This document shows positions 1 through 42,980 of a stretch of 64,000 nucleotides of DNA, in pieces (positions within the stretch are counted from its first letter, which is position 1; every line of letters begins with the position of its first letter). The notes below the pieces were generated by a model. The model was not told the DNA's origin. It did not search any database and saw only the letters and a program-made list of their open reading frames with translations. Source of the DNA: Embiotoca jacksoni (taxonomy: Eukaryota; Chordata; Actinopteri; Embiotocidae). The DNA lies in contig JAKOON010000015.1 of assembly GCA_022577435.1 (NCBI GenBank), positions 15,237,830 through 15,301,829 on the forward strand, written 5' to 3'. The position numbers and the translations under genes were made by a program.

Positions 1-676
1 ACTCCTGCCCAAAGTTTTAGCGACGTGAAGCGTGGAGAAGTCGGAACAAAGTCGAACAATTACTGGTTGAGAGGATGTTTACAAAATTGTACGTTTAAAA
101 AAAAAAAAATAAAAAAAAAATGCAATCTAAAGTTTAAAAAAAAAAAAATTAAAAAAAATTGAACGTTAGTCTGCTCGTTTTTGTTTTGTTTTTTTTCATC
201 GCAGCTGATGTGAAAACTCGAGTTAAATATGTTGTTTTTTTTTAATGCTCGTCCCGGTTTCGGAAGTAATAATAAACGTTATGCATTTTCAGCAAATAGA
301 CGGAACCCGGTTATTTCTCGCCGCTAAAAAAAAAAAAATGCCTCTTAAAAAAAATGTACCCCCGTCCGCGGTAAGACACACGGTGTGTCCCCCCCCCCCC
401 TCCTCCTTTCTCACCCAAAATCGCGACTTCGGGGGGGAAAGAAAAAAAAAACAAACAACAACAAAAAAAAAGTATTCGTCAATCCAAAAGTTTGGCAAAT
501 AAAATCCAGCCGATTTTGTTCAGCCCCGTGTCGCTCCGAGCTGCTTCTTCTCTTCCTCGCTCGAAAACTCGGATCTTGTAAATGGCGCCTAAACTGTGCT
601 GTCGAACCAAATTCGTTACAAACTGACGCAAGGCACCATGGAACGTTCAAAGGGCAAAAGGGAAAAACACCAGATT

Positions 677-712
<36 letters not shown>

Positions 713-930
713 GGACGAAGCCAACTCCGCCTTACTCCGAACTAAAGAGAAATGATCAGACGGGGAGGAAAAATAAAATTAAAAAAAATTTGTAGAGCCC
801 TCGCAATACTCGTCCTTTACTGTTGTTGTGTGTTATTTAAGGATTATTGTCAAATTCAAAGCCGAAAGTTGTTTCTTCGTATTCAAACGGTTGCCTGGTT
901 ACAGTGGAATGAAGTCCCGCCCCGAAGAAT

Positions 931-961
<31 letters not shown>

Positions 962-1079
962 CCTTTAAGGAAATATTGTTCCATGTGTCAGCGATTAATG
1001 TTCGTGTACCTTGATTTTTAACGACTCAAATTAAATACGTGTATTTAAACAAATGCCATTTATACTTGTAAATACTTAT
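1..1079. other. A/T-homopolymer-rich upstream DNA, no gene seen
   Basis: Many oligo(A) and oligo(T) runs occur, the longest being poly(A) at about 678-709 and poly(T) at about 933-961. No open frame resembles a known protein. A YY1-like aaatggcgcc is present near 580-590. The upstream gene expected from synteny (SMC4, on the minus strand) is not recognisable here. Confidence 0.6.
889..902 (+). promoter_or_regulatory. Candidate RFX X-box
   Basis: GGTTGCC, one spacer base, then GGTTAC. The first half-site matches the RFX X-box exactly and the second differs from GGYAAC at one base. Cilia genes are often driven by RFX, which makes a site upstream of ift80 plausible. It lies about 770 bp upstream of the start codon. 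It is a short motif and could be chance. Confidence 0.3.
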
Positions 1080-1595
1080 AAATATCAGTTGTCAAGGAAG
1101 CGAGATCTGCAGATCTCGCGATAACTCACTTTTCAAGCGCTTCTATGACCCAGATTAAATGGCTACCAAAAGTTAGCCCTTTTATACATTAGGGATACCT
1201 GATGATCGGTGACGGGTATGGTTGCTCTGAACTATAATGGCTATTCACGCAGGAGCTGGTGACACGCGTGCTTCGCTGGCTGCCCCGCAGTAAACTCGGA
1301 AACGACAGCGCGATGTTCGTTTGAATCGGAAGTTAACGTTAGCATTCAAGACTCGGGTGAGTTTGAAGATTGACGTTAGCAACAGTAGCCAGGTACCGTA
1401 GCAACGGTAGGACGCTTGTTTCGTCCCCCCGGAAACAGCTACCAGAGCACGCCGACGTTTGCCCTCACTTTAAGTGGTAACGCTGCATACTTTGGTCGTC
1501 CACGTTGTCTGTTTTAAACGTGTCGGTTTGACTTGTGTGTGTCGCATCCGGAGGTTTGATATACCTGAGCTCTGGTTACTGTCAATACCTGACGA

Positions 1596-1626
<31 letters not shown>

Positions 1627-1657
1627 CGTTTAGGGATCGACGGAGCAAACATCCGCC
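1080..1657 (+). promoter_or_regulatory. ift80: ift80 5' region with likely noncoding first exon
   Basis: A good donor (actcgg, then gtgagt at 1357) and an acceptor (tttag ending at 1633) suggest a noncoding exon ending at 1356, an intron 1357-1633, and a second 5'UTR segment 1634-1657 joined to the start codon. Upstream are a TCTCGCGA element at 1114-1121 inside a palindrome, and an ETS-like cggaagt at 1327-1333. There is no TATA box. In mammals SMC4 lies head-to-head with IFT80, so this may be a bidirectional promoter, but no SMC4 coding sequence is visible in the window. The transcription start is inferred. Confidence 0.5.
1597..1626 (+). repeat. (GTT)10 microsatellite before the ift80 start exon
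   Basis: Ten GTT units end seven bases before the exon at 1634, so the repeat occupies the place of the polypyrimidine tract of this acceptor. A branch-point-like cctgacg lies just upstream, near 1588-1594. Confidence 0.85.
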
Positions 1658-33103
<31,446 letters not shown>

Positions 33104-33613
33104 TTTTCAGAGGGTTCACTTTATGTGGTTTGACTCTATGTCATTGTAATAACAAAAAAAAAGATCTTTACTTGAGGTACAATATCCACCATAAGTTACA
33201 GTAAGTACCTTAACTTTACGTAGAAACAAAAGGGAACATTTGGAGATGTGAATATTAATAGATTGTGAAAAATATGACACTTTACTTTAACTCAAACACA
33301 CTCACATACTCTTGTGACATATGCTGTGTATTAGGAATCATTTGCAACACATTTTAAATTATAGCTGGTTTCTGTGTGTGAACGAAAATGGTTTTGATAA
33401 GAGTATCTGTATTTCTCAGGACAACAACTTTCTGTAAAAATTAAAGATTTCAATTGTTTCAGACTGTCTATTTCCATTTGTCAAAATAGAGTTGGTGTCA
33501 AATGTGTGCTTTCCTGTCAGTTTCACTTTATTTTTTATTTTTATGGCAATATATTTTTACAGTTTATACGTTCAAAACTTTGCTTTCTGTAAACACTAGA
33601 AAGAATGTCACTT

Positions 33614-33619
33614 AATAAA
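33614..33619 (+). terminator. ift80: ift80 polyadenylation signal
   Basis: AATAAA lies about 510 bases after the stop codon. An earlier ATTAAA at about 33440-33445 could give a shorter 3'UTR. Confidence 0.6.
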
Positions 33620-33874
33620 GCAGATGGAAGCACTGTATATATTTGTTCCGAAAATTCTCTTCTACTTTGCTTTTTCTATTTTTCGAATACCTTTAATGTC
33701 TTGATGATTCACATGTTTTATATAAACCAGTGAAGTGAGTATGTTTGAGATGTTTTGTGAGCTTTGCAGTTATACCCAGAAGCTATTTCTGGGTTCATAT
33801 GTGTTTTACAGTCCAATATGTCCACAGTAGGGCTACTCTTTGAATTATTCTTGTATTTCCTTTTCTGCCGAGGT

Positions 33875-34076
33875 GTGAAACCAACTGCTTGCCATGGAGC
33901 TCCACCCCCTGGTTGGCAGAGAGCCAGTACATCAGCAAACCATTATAGCCGATCCATCTCCTTTAGTGGCCCGGGAGGGAGAAGATCTGACTCAGGGTTC
34001 TCCACAAACAGCTTCTAGACTATATGACGAGGATGTGGGAAGATATAGAGAGCGATCGACACAATCCATGAAACTG
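33875..34076 (+). other. Exon-like segment A, unassigned
   Basis: An acceptor-like ttttctgccgag is followed by an ATG in a strong Kozak context (ttgccATGg at 33894) and 60 open codons (starting MELHPLVGREPV, rich in polar and acidic residues). The segment runs to a strong donor, gtgagt at 34077. I do not recognise the protein. It is not continuous in frame with segment B. It could be a first coding exon of an unknown gene, a lncRNA exon or chance. Confidence 0.2.
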
Positions 34077-35051
34077 TGAGTGGCCACAGAGGCTGAAACA
34101 TCAGAGAAAACAGTAGGTGTAGGAAAATCTCTCAATGGGTTCGCACTCTCTTGCTGTTGCCTTTTTTTTGTGCTCAGCACGCTGTACACCGGCTGCTTTT
34201 AGCCAAAGTCTCTAACTCACTGTCTTTCTCTTATTTATCTCTTTCTATCTGCTGGCTTTCTAAGCCTTCTCACTGTGCGATAAAACATAGTCATCTAGAT
34301 CAAACAACATTAATCTATGAAAAGACTTATCAGTGAGAAAACAGGTTTCACATGAATTACCACTGAGAGTGGCCACACACTTTGAAGAGAATTGAAATGA
34401 AATAGTGTGTCATATTCATGACTCCTTTCAAACAACACAGTGCCAACCTCAGTTATGTTGCCAGGAAATGTTGCCGATGGGCAATTAGACCTATATTCAA
34501 CACGCTGCATTACATTTTTTGCCTTAACTTTAAATTAAGAATATAAAAGTCAAATTTAGATTCTGTTCATTTTTAAGTTTCTGTGGTGTCTTCTGAAAAA
34601 TGAATGGCCCGTGGAAGTGTTTCATATTTTTTAAACTCCCCAACACACAATAGCAAATAGATACTGTTCTTTTATTACAATAAAGCCACATTCAAAGACT
34701 GACAAGTTTCCATATATTGAATAGGTAGCCAAGTAATGCAGCTTCCCAAAAAATGTACTTCCTGGATATAATGTAAAAGTTCTGAGGAGGATAATGCTCA
34801 TTGATTTGACCTCTAGTTTATCTGTTCTTTGGTCCAGTGAGCAATAGAATAACTGGATTGTGGGCGCAGATTCAAAATCCATTTTGTGTGAGTGTGTGCG
34901 CATACTGTATTTTCCCTGTCTTTGTTTCCATTTCAGCTTTTTCTTCCATCCATGCCTCTATATTTTGTGCACATATCATATGTTTGGGGATTTTAATATG
35001 TGCATTTTCGGAAATGAAAACCAACTATGTCACCATCTTTTCCACTGACAG

Positions 35052-35247
35052 GGGATGTACAAGCTTTATTGTTAGAGCTCAAATATGAGAGCTGGTTCTC
35101 AAGGAACTACAGCGACTTGAAGGGAGAGAATGAAACGCAACATTCACACCTCTTACGGTTTGAGCAGGACTCGTACGTTGCTCCATGCTTCTCAGGGTCA
35201 CACGCTTCACCTCATCTAACCATCACTGGGTTTTACGCATGGATTTA
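35052..35247 (+). other. Exon-like segment B, unassigned
   Basis: A good acceptor (ttttccactgacag) precedes an open frame that reads like normal protein (DVQALLLELKYESWFSRNYS...), ending in a stop at 35246-35248. I cannot assign it to a family. It could be a terminal exon, a relic of a retrocopy, or chance. Confidence 0.2.
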
Positions 35248-37141
35248 ATGCTTTTAAGTGCAAACTCCACCCGCCCACAAATTTCCCTCAGGAAAAGAAA
35301 GCCATCAGTGATCACTTCTAGCTCTGCCATCATGGTGTGGTGGTATTGGATTACACACAAGCCACCACAATCCCTCTCAGACTTTTAGTGTCCAAAGCAT
35401 TAGCTGAGCTCAAGGTCTCTAATTGTAAATGGTAGTTTTGAAGAAACAGATAGTTCTTCTTCTTAACATTTGACAGACGTTGAAGTTTTACTTATTGTGG
35501 TGATCAATAATGCTTTAACATACTGCCTGATACTACATTGTCCTAATGAGTATACATTGGTCTTTCTGGTGTAACCTCACTGAAACTTCACAGATAAATC
35601 AGTTGAGAGGATTTGGATGCGGTGAGGGTCACTATCTGCTTTACACCTGCTTATACATCTTTGAAGGGGTAAAGCTGCACCGTTTATAAACTAATAACAC
35701 TTTCAGGACAGAAGAATAAGTTAGTTTTATTTTTTTTAAATCAAATTGACAAAAAATTAATCTGCAACTATTTTTTTTTTACAATTTATTGATAGTTGTT
35801 TTAATAATTTTTCAAGCAAATTATCCAAAACTGCAGGTTCTGGCCTCTCAAATGTGAATATTTGCATGTTTTCTGAGCCTTCTATGATGGTAAACCAGAT
35901 GTAATTGTGTTTTGCTCAATTGGTCATACAAAAGATGTACACCTTTGACTGGATGCAATTCAGATTCTCTTTGTAATTTACGCATCTTATTCTCTTTTGG
36001 CCTCGAACTAATGATAGGAGCGATGCAATACGTGTTACTGTTTACCAGACAGCTAGCTCATGACAAGGTAAAGTATAGCCAAATGACACTTTTCAGTACT
36101 TGTAACACAATGAGGCCATAATTAGAAAAGCTTTTATCCACAAAAAATGCTATTAAGCCTGTAATGATTTGTGTGAAGCCTTTTTTCAGTTTGTAGCAGC
36201 GCTTCTGGTTTGATTAGGACAGTTACACACGTATGACCGACACCCAAGTGGGTTTGAAGGTATCACTTTGCATCTTCACTCTGCCAGAACAAAGAAATCA
36301 CTGCCTCCTGTCTCATGCATATTTCCTGTTTTGTCCCTTTGTCCTTTGCTTCGTCTGAGCTATATACTGTTCGTTCTGCTTTGGGCCGCAGTTGTGATCT
36401 TGTCTGACATGCTATCCTTAAAATACAACTTTGTCTCTTGGCAGCTTACACCACATCAGTATGCCAGCTGTAATCTCTGCCATTGTTTGTCCTGAATTCA
36501 GAGCCTAGGAGCTGTACAGCCCCAGGCAATACAGCTCCCAGGATCTAAGCAGTTTAAAAAAAAAAACCTGCACTTTTCAGCTCTCATGCAGACACATCAA
36601 ATATGGCCCAGGTCACTGATATAACACTCATCTATCAGCTCCCAGTGAAGTGTGAATGGAATATTGCTTTCATGCTGATAAGCTATAAATGAACAGGCTC
36701 CAGAGCTGGCTGGTAAAAATGTGTGCTTCAGAAAGTATTAAAATTGATATTAATCCCTTCACTGCCTCTTCTAGTCTACATTTCAGGTTGCTGAGAAAAA
36801 AAAAAAAAAAAAATTCGTCCTTTTGGATGCAAATTCAATAAAGACTACAAAAAAGAAAAGCAGAATTTTCAAGTCCAGCAGAATATTTAGCATTATGAGT
36901 GAGAATAGGCGAGAATTAGACAAGAGAACTGTTTCACGGTGCCACTTAAAATTGAGGTGCTGAAGTAAAACTTAATGCGATTGTACCGAAGCCAATTTTG
37001 CTGGTTGCAGCACAAAGAGCGTCAATTCCAGCCGCCTGCGCTTGTTTTATAATCTCCTTTAACCCAAGCGGACATTTGCATACAAAAGGCGAGTAATCCT
37101 CTATAATCTTAGAAAACACCTACATTTTCTCAGCCTTCTCC

Positions 37142-37147
37142 TTTATT
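37142..37147 (-). terminator. c3orf80: c3orf80 candidate polyadenylation signal
   Basis: AATAAA on the minus strand about 120 bases after the stop codon. It implies a short 3'UTR. Confidence 0.4.
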
Positions 37148-37267
37148 CTTTACATTCAGGATTATAGCCTAATTGCACTTGAGTTTCAGCAAGATAATTA
37201 CCCTGATGATATTAAAATAAGAATGCTATATATTGTTTCTGTAGCGTTGCCCAATCTCTGTTGTCCG

Positions 37268-37912
37268 TCAGACAGAGTTCCGAGATGTCCTTGGGCTTTG
37301 TTGCGGTCCTGACACTTCCAGGACATCCCGTGTCTGGTCTCCGGGTCTCGGTCCTGTTGCTCTCACTCTGCCCCTCTCGTTTTCCGACAACAAGTTGTCA
37401 TCAGACCGGTCTCTGTGCATCTCTTGCATGCTTTCCTCATATGTGGGTAAATATTTAACCTCGTCGTAGGCTGGCAGGTTCGGAGAGGCGAAGTCCCCGA
37501 GGCTGTATTCGGGGTACCGGTCCAAAAGGGAATCCTGGGACGCCGATGGGTGCCCGTGAAAGAGGGAGGGCTCCTCGCTGCGGTCGTGGTTCGGATGCCG
37601 GCGGGGCCGCGGGCAGATGATCCGCTGGATGAAGTAACCCATGGCAAAGAGCAGTAACAGGATCAGGATGCCCGACAGCTTCCTCGTAAACCAGCCTACG
37701 TTGTCGAAGAAGATGTGGATAGGGAGCTTGCAGCAGCGCACCGTGGAGCTGGCGCTGCCGTTCCCGGTGACGATGGGCGGACAGCACTGATGGCCATCTC
37801 CGCACTGGACCTCCCCGCAGCTCTGGAGGGCTTGACAGGCGGAGATCAGGCATGCTGACAAAAAGGTGCCCGAGTACGTTGTTTTGCCGCCGCCCGGCAG
37901 ACGGGGCATCAT
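37268..37912 (-). CDS. c3orf80: C3orf80-like single-pass membrane protein
   Basis: A single-exon gene of 214 aa. The sequence suggests a signal peptide (about 1-28), a short Cys-rich ectodomain (SCGEVQCGDGHQCC at about 31-44, a sequon at N51, RCCKLP at 59-64), a transmembrane helix (about 79-97) and a cytoplasmic tail. The segment CCKLPIHIFFDNVGWFTRKL and the tail motif EVKYLPTYEESM match human C3ORF80 as I recall it, and human C3ORF80 also lies between IL12A and IFT80. Two LPxY motifs (146-149, 155-158) could bind WW-domain ubiquitin ligases. Function is unknown. Fold and topology resemble Shisa/WBP1-type adaptors, but that is inference. The start has two adjacent Met codons; I use the first. 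Confidence 0.92.
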   Translation of the reverse strand: MMPRLPGGGKTTYSGTFLSACLISACQALQSCGEVQCGDGHQCCPPIVTGNGSASSTVRCCKLPIHIFFDNVGWFTRKLSGILILLLLFAMGYFIQRIICPRPRRHPNHDRSEEPSLFHGHPSASQDSLLDRYPEYSLGDFASPNLPAYDEVKYLPTYEESMQEMHRDRSDDNLLSENERGRVRATGPRPGDQTRDVLEVSGPQQSPRTSRNSV

Positions 37913-38050
37913 TTCTGGATCTCCCGGGATTGGAAGTAGCCTAATGCGCGTGTTGCGTCTCCCGCGCGTACGATGCTGTTAATGTTTAAGTCCGCTCAGG
38001 TGTTACAAGGACTGCCTTTCTTTCCAGCTGTGCTCTAATCATGTGCTGTG
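37913..38050 (-). promoter_or_regulatory. c3orf80: c3orf80 5' region, GC-rich with CCAAT
   Basis: CpG-rich sequence directly upstream of the start codon, with a CCAAT box on the minus strand (37929-37933) and no TATA box. The coding region itself is also CpG-rich, as for a CpG-island gene. Confidence 0.35.
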
Positions 38051-39967
38051 ACAGCTACTGCAGCGCGGAGCAGGACAGCAGGTGCCCCCTGTTGAGGACG
38101 ACCTGTCTGCTGTGGGCGATAGGAGTGGAGCAACATCAGTGTCTGGAGGGAACAGTGATGAGAATCATGAATAATCTTACATCATTATTACGTGAAGACA
38201 TTTTTATGAGGTTGCCAGCATTATGCCAGTGAAACCGGATATGGTCCCCATCACTTGACATCGTCATATTTAACCTTACCTTACCTGAACTGTTCTGCTC
38301 AAAAGACTTGTGATCTCACCTATCACAGATCTGCAATCTGCCTCTTAGATTAACTAAGTGCACTGTTGCTGCAGAGCCCCGTGATTTATGTTGTTGGGTA
38401 AGAATCCAAAAAAGAAGATGTATGGAGGAGGGTGTGACAGCCACAGATGGGAGAGTGAAAATCCATATACTGTGTTCTGATACCCTGTAAAAGTAAAGTA
38501 GTCTCCGTTCTGTAGTGGTAGGGGGAGTATTGAGATCCTCTAGGAAAATAACACTGCAGTGCAAAAATTCTTAATTACCAATAAAGATCCTGCTTTGAAA
38601 ATGTCAAGAATTGCAGGTTAATTGCACTTAAAGTAACAGTAGTGCAGGAAACTCTCATTCTGTAAATTATTATCATGCAAGATGCATTAATTGATAGCAT
38701 GTTTATGTTGTAGTTGGTTGTGATGGAGCTAATTATATATAAGTGTATATATATATATATATATACATATATGAAAAATACTGACGTAAAGTACAAGTGC
38801 CTAAAATTAAGTAAATCCACTCAATACCAGTTCACCACTATGGTTCCGCACCTCCCCCGAAGGATGCGTGCTCGTCCCCAGATCCCACTTCATGATCTAT
38901 TGCCCCCCAAAGACCAAACCAGGCTGTAAACTTTCCCTGGACTGAATCCTGTATGGATAAAGTGCCAGATAACCAGTGATGGTGAATGCCTCTTATAGCA
39001 GGCGCCAACAGATCTACCCCGCTCATAAAAAATGAATAGTTCTGGCAATGTGGATTGTAATGGCCCCCCCATTAGGGGAGTGTCTGGATTGGCATTAGTT
39101 CAGCATCACCCTAGAGGACCATGTGTCTGCAGCACTAAAGAACATAACCATAAAACTTAATCTCCAGTTTAAATGATAGTCTCCTCGCCCAACGTGTTAA
39201 TTTAAAGTAAAGATGTTCCTTTGGACCACATCCAAGAATGACAGACAGCTCACGAAGGTCCTACAAGTACTGAATATTAACTGATTGATTAATCCAGTCT
39301 GCATTCATTGTTGTATTGCAATGAATTAGTGACTCTTTGAATGAGTTTTTGTCACGGTTGTATAGATTGGCCCACATTATTTATTTTTCAAAGGCTTTTG
39401 TCCTTCTTGGGTCTGAAATGATGGTCGTCTCTTCTCTGAAGTGAATAGTTATGATATTAAGACAGCCTGTGACCATATTTTCAAATAAAGGGATCGTAGT
39501 GATATGGCCTTGACAGTATTTGATCAAGACTTCATAGTTTAAATTGTGGCGAATCCGTTCAGCTTACAGAAAGATTTCACGTCGTCCTGTCTTCACGTTA
39601 CTGTTTGTCACTAATAGCCAGTGTGTATTCCTTTCTTTCCCTAAACAAGGCCTAATGCACAGTACACCAAATCTAATTACAGGAGCATTATGACGTGAAA
39701 TTCAGTAGAAGGGTAGCATCATGAAACCTAATTTATGCAGCATCGTATTTCTTTCTGTAATCTACCTCGTTTAGGGAAATGTGATCACAATGCAACCTTC
39801 TAACCAAATAAACAATCAATAGCTCATGGATCGTGGCTCTGAGAGTTCAGAGACCCTTTATAGGCCAATATTCTGAGGGCTTTCCCAGCAGTTCTGCCTC
39901 TCGGAGCTTTTATTGATGACTACAGGGAACATCTGCTATTTTTAATCACAGCTTTCACTCTTTGCAG

Positions 39968-40057
39968 TGTCTGGAAATTCGAAAAATGCTGCTACCTCCA
40001 CAGTACAGAGGAGAAATTGAGGACATTTGTTATTTTGGTCACTCTAATTACACACAA
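39968..40057 (+). other. Exon-like segment C, unassigned (90 nt)
   Basis: A strong acceptor (cactctttgcag) is followed by exactly 30 open codons (starting CLEIRKMLLPPQYRGEIEDI) and a strong donor, gtaagc at 40058. It is phase 0 on both sides. The protein looks natural but I do not recognise it, and I found no flanking exons in frame. Confidence 0.25.
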
Positions 40058-42361
40058 GTAAGCAATTATGTAGATACGATAATAAACAATGTATTAAAAT
40101 ACAATCCTCTGCTTATTCTCTGTTGTTTATCTTCATTCTCTACTTTACTTTACCTCCTCCTCAAGTCTGTTTCTGACCAACAACATCCTGCCCTTATTTC
40201 CCTTAAAATCCACCGCAAAGTGCTGTGCTTGTGTGAGTAAGATTGATTGAAAGCATTTTCTCTTTATCTCTCCCCCTCCCTCAATCCCCTCCCCCCCCCT
40301 CCTTTATTTCTTGTTCTCTGTCCATCCATGAGCAGCTTTTAGCAAACACATCAAACTAATTGGAGACCTATTACATCCCAAAAGAAACAGAATAGAACAA
40401 GTGTTCTTAATAATGCTTTGTATATTTACAGAAAGCAGAGTTTCCGTCAGGAGATTTGAGTCCTCTATGTACACAGAGGAAGAAACTAATACTTGTAGAC
40501 AGATGTAGAAGAGGAGAGAGAGGAAGTTTATACAAAACAAAGCTGTTAACACCAGCCAACACCAGGGCGACTGTGCTCCCGTTCCATTAATTCACACAAT
40601 AATTTGATAAGTTTCAGTCTTCTGTGTGGCCAACAATTACAGTGATAACTCTGAATATACTATATCTCTGGAAGAAATGTGCTGTGCTGTATGCTTCCAT
40701 TAATCTGGCACAAAGGTCTCTTGTATTGTGCTTAATAATTCAGTCTTAAGGGGTCCATTAGCCCTGTGTCATGATGAATGGTAGCGTTCATTTTCACGTG
40801 TCAGAGATGTTGATGTATACGGCCTGCCCAACAGTCAATGTCACGGTTATCACGTTTGCATTAATTATGAAACAAAGAAAGCTTTGTCAGGCCTCTGGCT
40901 TTGTTAATGGACCCACTGATGGCTCTGGGTTTCGCTTTGTTTGCTCCAGAGCAGAAGTCACAACCTCAAGGTTACTGTCCTGAGACCAAGTTCAGCCTCT
41001 GCAGCATCTTTACTTGCTTTAAGGAAACAATGTCACATTTGCATGACATGATGTACTGATCGTAAAATATAACCAGGTGTATATCATCACGGCAGTGTGT
41101 AGCCTCCTCAAACATACATTATGGAAAGAATCTCTTTCTGGGTAAACATGTGTAGGAAGAGTTGTGTCTGAATTTGCAGACAATGGAGAGTTGATGCTTT
41201 CATTTTTGGCTTGTTTAATGTCTGAGTGTAAATTCTGTATCTGTGCAGGATACGTGTGTGGGTGTCATCAGCGTCTGTGTATTCCCATCAGCTTGAACTC
41301 TAATAAAAAGCAGGGCCTGCAGTCAGTGTGGATTGTGTGAATCCAGAAAGTCCCACACCACAGCTATTTCACACCCACATACTTCCTCTAATCTTATCGC
41401 TCTGCTGGCTCGGAGGTCTTAAAGTGTTCGGACTGTGCGTGTTGAGAGTACAGAGCAACTGTATTTATGTTTTAGTTTGTTTGTGTGGGTGTCTTTGTAA
41501 AGTTTCAAGCATTGTTTTCTATTTTTTGCATCACTAGACTAAATGAGGTAGATCGAGACGAGATGGATGGAAGCCAGGATGGGTGACGTGGCACAGGTCC
41601 CTGCACAGTCTGACTTAAAGCGCTGCATAGATTTGATGCTTCTGAACAAGCATGTGGATGTGGTAACGCCTAGCAAATAGGTTTGAGCGAAAGTGTGCGC
41701 CTGTTACCTCAGTGTGGCTCGTTCTCTCAGCTTTGTGTAGTTTTTGGCGTGGAGATGAATCAGAATTCAGACTTCCTTTGAGGAGAAAGACTTTAAAAAA
41801 CTGCTCTCGGAAGCCAAAAACTCCTCAGCTGAAGAGAGAGGGGTAAAACCCCTTTTCTGTCTCATGGGACTCACTCTCATTGCTCTTAATAAATCAAGAG
41901 GGTTGAGGGGTTTGTGCTGAGCTGGACGTTTTGACTTTATGAAGAATAACCTTATAAGGTTGCCCTTATGATGAGCTTAAGCCATAATAGACTGCTATCA
42001 TTTAGACAGGTTTGATGGTTCATAGCAGTAAGTGATTTGACTCAGCATTGTTGCTTTCTTTTCAAATGGGAACATCTAGCTGCCAGGAAAGTTTTTATGT
42101 AGTGTACTATGAATCTTCCACTGTCTCTTTACCTTTTGGAAATACATTGCCACAGGCATAACTATATCCGGACACCCTGTGTAAAACCCTGTGTATTAAT
42201 CAAGTGTTAATTTAGGGAAGACGTTTTACTCTTACTCGGCAGGAGCTGTTTTTCTGCTGCATCAAACTTAGTGTTGTTATCTAGTTAAGAGGACAGCAGG
42301 TTCTCTTCTCTATATCCCAGTATTGCACCAAAGCGAGTAATACACCAGAGGATACCAACTC

Positions 42362-42510
42362 AGTGTTACGTTTTGCATGGCCCAGGCGTGAAAAGCACAC
42401 GCATGTGACCAGGGTCAAGCAGGGAGGTCATGTGACGGAGGTCATATGACCAGGGTCAGTGTAGGGATGACGTTGTGGATGGTTGGATGTGACAAATGCG
42501 GGACTCGTGC
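42362..42510 (+). mobile_element. Diverged interspersed repeat, copy 1
   Basis: The sequence shares order and wording with 44205-44345: 'ggcgtgaaaagcacacgcatg', 'ccagggtcaa', 'gaggtcatg', 'gtgacaa', and a terminal 'ggact'. The two are diverged direct copies about 1.8 kb apart. No coding capacity seen; class unknown. Confidence 0.45.
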
Positions 42511-42889
42511 TCAAGACCATCAAAAAGCAAAAGTCAATGTAGATTTCTTAAGTTAAGTTTCGGTGCCTGAAACTAACCACGACATGTGTATCATGCTTCT
42601 GCGTGATACTGTGTGTCTTACTGTATTTACAGTTATGGTCGCTGCCTCTTTACTTTAGATTCTAATATTTTGCACATATCTACTGCACATACATTTAACC
42701 TCCAACAGATTTAATGGAGAGAGTTCTTATCAGAGGGAGGAGGCTGCGGAGTATTACCGAGCTGACGCACAGCTTTTCCAAGTCTGCTAAAAGCCCCCAA
42801 CTGACCCCAAGAGCAAGGGTAACTTCATTTTTGCGTACAAGATAACCAGTCCACCACCCAGCTGCAGATGACTCAGTACTCACACACAC

Positions 42890-42894
<5 letters not shown>

Positions 42895-42979
<85 letters not shown>
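42895..42979 (+). repeat. (CA)n microsatellite
   Basis: About 85 bases of pure CA, preceded by a short CA stretch interrupted by ttta. Confidence 0.95.

Positions 42980-42980
<1 letters not shown>

Larger units (their letters stand above)
33640..37141. other. Intergenic region between ift80 and c3orf80
   Basis: Mostly unremarkable AT-rich DNA. Two segments look exon-like on the plus strand and are listed separately (33875-34076 and 35052-35247). A poly(A) run lies near 36795-36813. Confidence 0.6.

Noticed and set aside
1..1300. SMC4 first exon on the minus strand
   Set aside because: Expected from synteny, but no minus-strand frame reads like the SMC4 N-terminus.
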